Below are positions 57,690-64,000 of a stretch of 64,000 bases of DNA, one piece after another. Position 1 is the first letter of the stretch; every line of letters starts with the position of its first letter. A program made the translations under genes and the position numbers. The DNA is from Bartonella clarridgeiae ATCC 51734. Its GTDB lineage: Bacteria > Pseudomonadota > Alphaproteobacteria > Rhizobiales > Rhizobiaceae. Where the stretch lies: NCBI RefSeq assembly GCF_000518185.1, contig NZ_JADC01000009.1, positions 62,001 through 126,000 on the forward strand. The letters run 5' to 3'. The notes under the pieces were generated by a model, which made no database searches, was not told the DNA's origin, and saw only the letters and a list, made by a program, of their open reading frames with translations.

Positions 57690-58133
57690 GTTTTTATTTT
57701 TAATGAACCAATTGTAAGAGGCTTTGCCTTTAGTGTTAACTAGATGCCTTAAAGATTTTCAAATCTGTAATGGATTGCATTTGAGTCTGACAAAAATTTT
57801 TATGTATTCACGAAGTTATATTTTTTTGTTTAAAAAGCTTTGGGTAGTGCTGAAGTGTGATGTTTATGGTTACCGAATACTATGTAACTATAAAAGTTTT
57901 GGGTGGTTATGTGTAACGCTTAATTTTAATAATGACAAAATGATTCATTGGATGATTTAGGCAATGAGAGATGTTTTAGATTAAGATTTTTTTATTGTTT
58001 TTTGTGTATAAATGCTTTTTGGCAATTATATCGTGTTAAAAATTTACTAAAAAGTTAATAATGAATTATATACTTTTTTGAGTTGTATTTAAAAATTCAC
58101 TTGAACTTTAGATATTTAAAGACATAGGAACGT
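57690..58133. other. Spacer after phoU, no gene seen
   Basis: About 440 AT-rich bases. A 78-codon frame opened by TTG (57724-57960) has no recognisable motif, no ribosome site and atypical residue use, so I do not call it. No PhoB-like remnant and no clear terminator was found. Confidence 0.55.
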
Positions 58134-58991
58134 ATGTGTGAAATGAAGAAAAATCAGTGGGTTATTATTATCCTTTGTGTTATATTATCGGTTATTGTTG
58201 GATGTTCCTCGAATCATGTGAACTTTCAAAAAGTGAGCAACCATAAAAAAACTAAATCAGTCGAGTATCCATTAACAGAGCGCCAATGTCTTATGCGTGC
58301 AATGTATTTTGAATCGAATCGTTCAAGTCGTGAGGGAATGATTGCTGTTGGAACGGTTGTTATGAACCGTGTAAATTCAAGCGCTTATCCAAAGACTATT
58401 TGTGGTGTTGTTGGTCAACGAAAACAGTTCGCTCCCGGTGTTTTAACGCGTCCTATGCTTGAAAAGGCGTCTGTTGCTCGTGTTAAAGAAGCTGCCGATG
58501 CTGTTTTACGTGGTGAAAGGGATAAAAAAAGTAAAAATGCCATGTTTTTCCATACTGCTGGTTTATCTTTCCCTTATCAGAACATGCATTATGTTCGTGT
58601 TGCGGGAGGTAACGCTTTCTATGAAAAACGTCGGCGTGATGGATCGCTTCAAGTTCCGGTTAATGACAGTCCTTATGATGTTGCGTTTGCTTTTTCTCAA
58701 GAACATTCTGGCAATATGCCCAACTTTGTGAATTCAACTATGGAAAGTAGAAAAATAAGAACAGCAGAGATACAGGAAGTACCTGCTTCAATAGCGATTG
58801 CACAAGCAGATAAAAAGAGTTCTATGCCTTTTGGTGTTGCGCAACTTGATAGAATCCCTATTCCTAAATTTGCGCCTCGTCGTGAAAATGAGCTAAGAGA
58901 AAGCACAACAATTGTAGCGTATACTATGCCTTTACCACACCAGTTAAATGCAGTTGTTGCAATGTTAGAAGAACGGCATAAAAGTCGGTAA
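58134..58991 (+). CDS. SleB/CwlJ-family cell-wall hydrolase lipoprotein
   Basis: A predicted lipoprotein lytic enzyme acting on peptidoglycan. The 285 residues begin with a lipoprotein signal (WVIIILCVILSVIVGC), Cys25 being the probable lipidated residue. The Hydrolase_2 (SleB) domain covers about 45-165: CLMRAMYFESNRSSREGMIAVGTVVMNRV with the catalytic Glu, then YPKTICGVVGQRKQFAPGVL. In sporeformers this family degrades spore cortex, but in alphaproteobacteria it acts on the growing wall. The rest is a Ser/Pro-rich tail without motif. An ATAGGA site precedes the ATG at 58134. Confidence 0.86.
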   Translation: MCEMKKNQWVIIILCVILSVIVGCSSNHVNFQKVSNHKKTKSVEYPLTERQCLMRAMYFESNRSSREGMIAVGTVVMNRVNSSAYPKTICGVVGQRKQFAPGVLTRPMLEKASVARVKEAADAVLRGERDKKSKNAMFFHTAGLSFPYQNMHYVRVAGGNAFYEKRRRDGSLQVPVNDSPYDVAFAFSQEHSGNMPNFVNSTMESRKIRTAEIQEVPASIAIAQADKKSSMPFGVAQLDRIPIPKFAPRRENELRESTTIVAYTMPLPHQLNAVVAMLEERHKSR

Positions 58992-59023
58992 TTTTTTCTG
59001 TAGTTAAATTAAGGGATGGGGGT

Positions 59024-60271
59024 ATGCGTTTTGATATCGATGAGATGATTTCTCCTGAAATGCTTGACCGCCTTGCAGAAGTCGCAATAAAAGTAGGGCT
59101 CAATTTACAAGAAGGACAGGATCTTGTTTTGACTGCTCCAGTTAAAGCTTTACCTTTGGTTCGGCGGATAACTTATTATGCTTATAAGGCTGGTGCTGGT
59201 GTTATTACACCACTTTTTGGTGATGAAGCATTATCACTTATCCGTTTTGAAAATGCTCATTCTGCTAGTTTTGATTGTGCACCTTCTTGGCTTTATGAAG
59301 GAATGGCAAAAGCTTTTGAAAATGGAGCTGCACGTTTGGCGATTGTTGGTGATGATCCGTTGTTGTTTTCCAATCAAGATTTGGATAAAATTTCACGTTT
59401 GAATAAAGCTACTTCGATGGCTTATCAGCCAGCTCTTAACAAAATATCGAATTTTACGATTAATTGGTCGATTATCGCTTATCCAACTCCGGAATGGGCT
59501 ATCGCAATGTTTTCTGATTTGCCTCTTGATAAAGCAGTTCAGAAATTAGCAGAAGCTATTTTTTCTGCTTCACGTGTGACACAAGATAATGCTGTATATG
59601 AATGGCATGCACACAATGCTAATTTAAAGCAACGTTCATCTTGGCTTAATGAACAACGTTTTGCTGCTTTGCATTTTATAGGTCCAGGAACCAATTTAAC
59701 GGTTGGTTTAGCAGATGAACATGAATGGCATGGAGGTACCTCGATAGCTCAAAATGGTGTTGTCTGTAACCCTAACATTCCAACTGAAGAAGTATTTACG
59801 ACTCCTCATGCTTATAAAGTTGATGGTTTTGTTCGTTCAACAAAGCCACTTTCCTATCAAGGAACGCTCATTGATAATATTGAAGTGCGTTTTGAAGAAG
59901 GGCGTATTATCAATGCGTCTGCTTCAAAGGGACAGGAAGTTTTGCAACGGGTTTTACAAAGTGATGAGGGGGCTAGTCGATTGGGTGAAGTTGCTCTTGT
60001 TCCTCATTCTTCACCTATTTCTAAGAGTGGTTTACTTTTTTATAATACATTGTTTGATGAAAATGCTGCATGTCATATCGCTTTAGGACAATGTTATTCT
60101 AAATGCTTTTTAAATGGAGCGGCATTAACTGCAGAAGATATTGCAATGCGTGGTGGGAATAAGAGTATTATTCATATTGACTGGATGATTGGATCAAATG
60201 AAATTAACATAGACGGTATTATGCAAGATGGTGCAAAAATTCCTGTATTTCGTCGGGGTGAGTGGGTTTAA
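59024..60271 (+). CDS. Aminopeptidase of the M29 (thermophilic AmpS/PepS) family
   Basis: A metal-dependent aminopeptidase of 415 residues, probably a cytosolic dimer. N-terminal residues include EMLDRLAEVAIKVGLNLQEGQDLVL, then AYQPALNKISNF. The C-terminal metal-binding region has TNLTVGLADEHEWHGGTS, the segment EEVFTTPHAYKVDGFVRSTKPLSYQG, and HIALGQCYSKCF. MIGSNEINIDGI near the end is conserved. A GGGATGGGGG run serves as ribosome site. Its stop overlaps a short ORF extension of mutM but the true mutM start lies 30 bases later. Confidence 0.9.
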   Translation: MRFDIDEMISPEMLDRLAEVAIKVGLNLQEGQDLVLTAPVKALPLVRRITYYAYKAGAGVITPLFGDEALSLIRFENAHSASFDCAPSWLYEGMAKAFENGAARLAIVGDDPLLFSNQDLDKISRLNKATSMAYQPALNKISNFTINWSIIAYPTPEWAIAMFSDLPLDKAVQKLAEAIFSASRVTQDNAVYEWHAHNANLKQRSSWLNEQRFAALHFIGPGTNLTVGLADEHEWHGGTSIAQNGVVCNPNIPTEEVFTTPHAYKVDGFVRSTKPLSYQGTLIDNIEVRFEEGRIINASASKGQEVLQRVLQSDEGASRLGEVALVPHSSPISKSGLLFYNTLFDENAACHIALGQCYSKCFLNGAALTAEDIAMRGGNKSIIHIDWMIGSNEINIDGIMQDGAKIPVFRRGEWV

Positions 60272-60300
60272 TTTACAAATATGAAATCATTAGGGAGATA

Positions 60301-61176
60301 ATGCCTGAACTTCCTGAAGTAGAAACAATTCGCCGTGGACTTAATCCCTTTTTAACTGGTGCAAAAATTATATCTGTTAAACTTAATCGTAAAAATTTGC
60401 GTTTTCCTTTTCCAGAAGCATTTTCTGAGCGATTGGTGGGCAGAACGATCGTAAAACTTGGTCGTCGTGCCAAATATTTATTATTCTATCTTTCACGCAA
60501 TGAAACGATTTTGAGTCATTTAGGTATGTCAGGATCGTGGCGTATAGAAGGTGAATTTTTAAAAAAAGAGCATTCTTCTGTAAGCAAATTAGTTGCGCAT
60601 GATCATTGTATTATAAATGTTCAGGCAAAAGATGATAGAATTTATCGTCTCACTTATAATGATGTTCGCCGTTTTGGTTTTATGCTTTTAACAGATACAA
60701 GAAAGCTTTATGAACATCCACTTTTAAAGAGGCTAGGGGTTGAGCCTATGAAAAATACGCTTTCTGGCGCTTATTTGAAAAAAGCTTTTGTTAATAAAAA
60801 AACGTCTCTTAAAACTGCTTTGCTTGATCAGTCTATTGTTGCTGGTCTTGGAAATATTTATGTTTGTGAAGCACTTTGGCGTAGTCACTTATCACCACAG
60901 CGTAGTGCATTTACATTGGCATTAGAAGATTTATGTATGCTAGAATCTGCAAATTTTCTTGCACAAAATATATGTGATGTGATCACTGAAGCGATTGTCG
61001 CGGGGGGAACTTCTTTACGTGATTATATGCATGCAGATGGGTCACTTGGGTATTTTCAACACTATTTTTCAGTTTATGGACGTGAAGGAAAAGAATGTTT
61101 GAATTGTGAGATACCTATTGTGCGTATTTTACAGTCAGGACGTTCAAGCTTTTATTGTCCACAATGTCAAAAATGA
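60301..61176 (+). CDS. mutM: Formamidopyrimidine-DNA glycosylase (MutM/Fpg)
   Basis: Base-excision glycosylase removing 8-oxoguanine and formamidopyrimidines. The 291 residues begin MPELPEVETIRRGL, in which Pro2 becomes the catalytic N-terminal nucleophile and Glu3 is also needed. This fixes the start at 60301, after AGGGAG, and excludes the longer frame from 60262. The H2TH region is DQSIVAGLGNIYVCEALW, and a four-Cys zinc finger (C-x2-C-x16-C-x2-C) with SGRSSFYCPQCQ ends the protein. All elements look intact. Confidence 0.97.
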   Translation: MPELPEVETIRRGLNPFLTGAKIISVKLNRKNLRFPFPEAFSERLVGRTIVKLGRRAKYLLFYLSRNETILSHLGMSGSWRIEGEFLKKEHSSVSKLVAHDHCIINVQAKDDRIYRLTYNDVRRFGFMLLTDTRKLYEHPLLKRLGVEPMKNTLSGAYLKKAFVNKKTSLKTALLDQSIVAGLGNIYVCEALWRSHLSPQRSAFTLALEDLCMLESANFLAQNICDVITEAIVAGGTSLRDYMHADGSLGYFQHYFSVYGREGKECLNCEIPIVRILQSGRSSFYCPQCQK

Positions 61177-61251
61177 ATAATCTGTCTTGCAAAATCCTGT
61201 AACAAGCTTAAAGTCATATCTATAATTCTGCAAAGATTGAAAGTTTTTTTT

Positions 61252-62667
61252 ATGCTTAATAAAGTGCTAGAACATCTTGATAGGAATCTAGAAAAAAGCC
61301 TTGAACATCTTTTTTCTCTTTTACGTTTTCAATCTATTTCTACAGATCCAAAATATAAAGATGAATGTCGTAAAACAGCTGATTGGTTGGTGGAGGATTT
61401 GAAAAGTATAGGCTTCACAGCTTCACGCCGTGATACACCTGGTCATCCAATAGTTGTTGGACATCATCCAGGACCTTCTGATGATTGTTTGCATGTTTTG
61501 TTTTATGGGCATTATGATGTCCAACCAGTTGATCCATTGAATTTATGGGAAGATAATCCGTTTGAGCCTTCTTTAAAAGAGCAAAATGGAAACAAGATCA
61601 TTTGTGCTCGTGGTGCTTCAGATGATAAGGGCCAACTTATGACTTTTATTGAGGCATGTCGTGCCTTTAAAGAGGAAACAAAACAGCTTCCTGTAAAGGT
61701 CACTATTTTGTTAGAAGGTGAAGAAGAAAGTGGTTCATCTTCACTTATTCCTTTTTTAAAGGCAAATATTGATGAATTTAAGGCTGATTGTGCATTAGTT
61801 TGTGATACCTCAATGTGGGATGCGAATACACCATCGATTTCTGTTAGTCTTCGGGGTATTTTAGGAGAAGAGATTATTGTTACGGCAGCTAATTGTGATC
61901 TCCACTCGGGTTATTTTGGAGGCGCAGCAGCTAATCCCATTCGCATTTTAGCTAAAATTTTGGCAGGACTTCATGATGAAAATGGTAGAGTAACGCTGCC
62001 TGAATTTTATGATGGTGTAGAAGAAACGCCTTTACAGATTTTACAATCATGGGATAAACTGTGTTGTAATGCTGAGACATTTCTTGGTTCTATTGGTCTT
62101 TCTATTTCTGCTGGAGAAAAGGGACGGAGTCTTTTAGAACAAGTATGGGCTCGTCCTACAGCAGAAATCAATGGCATTAGTGGAGGATATGAGGGCGAAG
62201 GATTTAAGACGGTGATTCCTGCTCAAGCGTATGCGAAAATTTCTTTTCGTTTAGTGCATAAGCAGAATCCAGAAAAGATACGCCAGGCTTTTCGTGATTA
62301 TGTGCGCTTTCTTGTTCCTGCGGATTGTACAGTTGCATTTAAAGAGCATGGTGCTTCTAAAGCTATCCAACTTCCTTATGATTCGCCTTTTATTCAAGCA
62401 GCACAGGATGCTTTATTTCAAGAATGGAAGACTCCTGCTTTATTAACTGCTATGGGGGGCTCGATTCCAATCGTTGAGGATTTTCAGTCAATTTTTAATA
62501 TGGAAACTATCTTGGTTGGATTTGCATTAGCTGATGATCGGATTCATTCACCTAATGAGAAATATAATTTAAAATCATTTCATAAGGGGCAGCGGTCTTG
62601 GGTACGCATTCTTGCAGCCTTAGCAAATAGGAGAATAAATGGTAGAGATTCGTGTTCATCAAGGTGA
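61252..62667 (+). CDS. M20-family metallopeptidase (dipeptidase)
   Basis: A zinc exopeptidase of about 471 residues, of the carnosinase-like dipeptidase type. Metal-binding motifs are FYGHYDVQPVDPLNLW, RGASDDKGQLMTF and LLEGEEESGSSSLIPF, with a catalytic His in DLHSGYFGGAAANPI. The C-terminal metal ligand lies in ALADDRIHSPNEKYNL. The lid domain lies at about 215-370. I start at the ATG at 61252; the TTG at 61237 adds five residues. The 3' end overlaps rnd by 29 bases, so the two are translationally coupled. It could be confused with DapE but lacks its context. Confidence 0.88.
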   Translation: MLNKVLEHLDRNLEKSLEHLFSLLRFQSISTDPKYKDECRKTADWLVEDLKSIGFTASRRDTPGHPIVVGHHPGPSDDCLHVLFYGHYDVQPVDPLNLWEDNPFEPSLKEQNGNKIICARGASDDKGQLMTFIEACRAFKEETKQLPVKVTILLEGEEESGSSSLIPFLKANIDEFKADCALVCDTSMWDANTPSISVSLRGILGEEIIVTAANCDLHSGYFGGAAANPIRILAKILAGLHDENGRVTLPEFYDGVEETPLQILQSWDKLCCNAETFLGSIGLSISAGEKGRSLLEQVWARPTAEINGISGGYEGEGFKTVIPAQAYAKISFRLVHKQNPEKIRQAFRDYVRFLVPADCTVAFKEHGASKAIQLPYDSPFIQAAQDALFQEWKTPALLTAMGGSIPIVEDFQSIFNMETILVGFALADDRIHSPNEKYNLKSFHKGQRSWVRILAALANRRINGRDSCSSR

Positions 62668-63259
62668 TTTACCAAATTTGGATAATTATTGTGTTAATTC
62701 TATTGCAATTGATACCGAAACTTTAGGATTGAAACCACACCGTGATCGTTTATGTGTGGTTCAACTTTCTTCTGGAGATGGTACTGCTGATATTATACAG
62801 GTTGCTAAAGGACAAAATAGGGCTCCTAATTTGGTTGCATTGCTTGAAGATAAAGCAATTACCAAAATATTTCATTTTGGGCGTTTTGATCTTGCTATTT
62901 TAGCACATACATTTGGTGTGATACCCGATGTTGTTTTTTGCACAAAGATTGCCTCAAAATTGACGCGTACTTATACTGATCGTCATGGTTTGAAGGAAAT
63001 TTGTAGTGAATTACTGAATATTAATATTTCTAAACAGCAACAATCATCAGATTGGGCAGCAGATGCTTTATCGCGTGCACAAATTGAGTATGCGGCCTCT
63101 GATGTTTTATATCTACATCGTTTAAAAAATATATTTGAAGAACGTTTAAAACGCGAAGAACGAGAAGATATTGCAAAGGCGTGTTTTCAATTTTTGCCTG
63201 TAAGAGCAAAGCTTGATCTTTTGGGATGGTCAGAAGTTGATATCTTTGCCCATGTTTGA
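62639..63259 (+). CDS. rnd: Ribonuclease D, short form
   Basis: A 3'-5' exoribonuclease of the DEDDy type, involved in tRNA 3'-end trimming. The 206 residues contain only the exonuclease domain: Exo I SIAIDTETLGLKPHRDRLCVVQL, Exo II KIFHFGRFDLAIL and Exo III IEYAASDVLYLHRLKNIF. The E. coli enzyme has about 375 residues with two HRDC domains, absent here; the short form is usual in alphaproteobacteria. A strong AGGAG site lies inside the 3' end of the M20 gene, six bases before this ATG. Confidence 0.92.
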   Translation: MVEIRVHQGDLPNLDNYCVNSIAIDTETLGLKPHRDRLCVVQLSSGDGTADIIQVAKGQNRAPNLVALLEDKAITKIFHFGRFDLAILAHTFGVIPDVVFCTKIASKLTRTYTDRHGLKEICSELLNINISKQQQSSDWAADALSRAQIEYAASDVLYLHRLKNIFEERLKREEREDIAKACFQFLPVRAKLDLLGWSEVDIFAHV

Positions 63260-63892
63260 GCTTTAAAATTTATTTGTGGAATCGAAAACAGAAGAAATAG
63301 TTGGTGTAGTTATACAGAATATCTGCACATTACAAATTTTTCCTCCCATATCATTTTAGGAGTATCCACTGTTATTTTTATAATACATAAAATACATTAT
63401 GTATTATAAAATATGATGGTAGGTAAAAAATGAATTTTTATGAAAATGAGGTTTTTTTATCGTTGTTAGGATTGTTTTTAGTAATTTTTAGTAATAAGTG
63501 AATGCGCTATTCAGAAAAATGAATTTGGTAAGGTATTTTTCAAATCAAATTAAACCTATAAAAAGCTTATTGGATTGGTTAATGAAATAGATGAAATAAA
63601 AATACCTTTTGGTTTTCTAAGGTTAAGCATTAATTTTGAATAGCTAAGCGATATCATTTAGCATACAAAATATTATTAAGATTTTATTTAAAGTTTTCTT
63701 TATTAATGATTTTTGCATTGGTGGATTTCATAAATTTTAATTTGTTATGAGAGTAAATTATAGGGAGACTCGGTCAAGGACAGGGTTTTTATTTTTTCTG
63801 TGTCTGCATCATTTTTTTGTAGATATGTATTATGAAATGATTTATAAAAAAACACGTTTTGTATTTTATAATATAGAAAAGGGAGATAAATT
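63260..63892. other. 630-bp AT-rich spacer with a palindrome
   Basis: No gene is supported. It contains the palindrome at 63391-63405 and, further on, a tandem tttttagtaa pair near 63475. A tataat box at 63867-63872 might serve the next gene. Similar spacing and palindrome occur before the autotransporter. Confidence 0.5.
63391..63405. promoter_or_regulatory. Palindrome identical to the one upstream of the autotransporter
   Basis: aatacattatgtatt is a 7-1-7 palindrome. The 17 bases from 63390 to 63406 match 7133-7149 exactly. It is preceded by a further aatacat half site (63382-63388). It lies about 490 bases before the next gene. Confidence 0.5.
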
Positions 63893-64000
63893 ATGAATAT
63901 GAAGTATCTTGTTGCAGTTTTGGGTTTCACTATAATTACAGTTTCTACAGTTCGAGGATCCGGTTTTAAAGAGGAAGTGCCGATTATTGATTCTACTTCT
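63893..64000 (+). CDS. Exported protein, N-terminal fragment
   Basis: The first 36 codons of a gene that runs off the right edge. The start (ATG at 63893) has GGGAG seven bases upstream. The residues MNMKYLVAVLGFTIITVSTV form a typical signal peptide, with processing likely near RGSG. The layout, a short Lys-poor leader beginning MNMKYLV, resembles Bartonella outer-membrane proteins such as the haemin-binding family, but that is only a resemblance of the signal peptide. No function can be given. Confidence 0.65.
   Translation, partial: MNMKYLVAVLGFTIITVSTVRGSGFKEEVPIIDSTS

Noticed and set aside
57724-57960. A 78-codon frame after phoU as a small gene
   Set aside because: It opens with TTG without a ribosome site, has no motif, is rich in Cys, Phe and Tyr in the manner of translated AT-rich spacer, and I see nothing else to support it.
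63430-63501. A 23-residue hydrophobic peptide (MNFYENEVFLSLLGLF...) in the last spacer
   Set aside because: The ribosome site is weak, and hydrophobic short frames are common in AT-rich sequence; there is no further evidence.
1-64000. Prophage, insertion sequence, CRISPR, toxin-antitoxin or secretion-system island
   Set aside because: No transposase, integrase, phage structural gene, repeat-spacer array or T4SS/Trw component was seen; nearly all genes are core functions in conserved order.

Overview
This window looks like part of the chromosome of an AT-rich alphaproteobacterium of the order Hyphomicrobiales, most probably Bartonella. That is an inference from three things: rhizobial gene order in compact blocks (fabA-fabB-fabI beside irr; rimP-nusA-ylxR-infB-rbfA-truB; phoH-ybeY-corC-lnt-XRE-metK-trmB; ffs-dnaX-ybaB-recR), strongly AT-biased codon and spacer use, and a large Bartonella-style autotransporter. 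I see no rRNA, tRNA, insertion sequence, prophage or CRISPR array. Almost all of it is core genome, and I found no clear new defence, conflict or biosynthetic system.

Layout. 1-2452: the 3' part of cyoB, then cyoC and cyoD of a quinol oxidase; CyoD carries a tail of 30-bp tandem repeats. 2584-5260 (minus): fatty-acid genes fabI, fabB, fabA. 5565-5996: the iron regulator irr, with a visible promoter. 6057-10097: an SH3 envelope protein and, after a 640-bp spacer holding phased palindromes, an autotransporter. 10602-15101 (minus): an NlpC/P60 hydrolase, leucyl aminopeptidase, pantothenate kinase and asparaginase. 15322-17211: the HslVU protease.

17232-30004 (mostly minus): an RsmC-like methyltransferase, pnp and rpsO, then truB, rbfA, infB, ylxR, nusA and rimP. 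This translation and RNA block is interrupted by an oppositely oriented MFS exporter. 30085-39731 (minus): trmB, metK, an XRE regulator, lnt, corC, ybeY, phoH, miaB, rimI and tsaB. 39969-45738 (minus): a YeiH-type membrane protein, recR, ybaB, dnaX, the SRP RNA gene ffs, a decayed secreted-protein gene and kdsB.

45855-63259 (mostly plus): a membrane cytochrome c, the peptide ABC transporter yejBEF without yejA, a convergent ThiF/MoeB-like gene, gshB, pstSCAB-phoU without phoBR, a SleB-like lipoprotein hydrolase, an M29 aminopeptidase, mutM, an M20 peptidase and a short RNase D. The window ends in the signal peptide of an exported protein whose 630-bp upstream spacer repeats a palindrome found before the autotransporter.

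The most interesting signals are non-coding or small: that shared palindrome, the cyoD repeat tail, the triple-frameshift pseudogene beside ffs, homopolymer tracts in the autotransporter, a 17-bp tandem duplication in the ansA/hslV spacer, and a ThiF-like protein that has lost its zinc cysteines.
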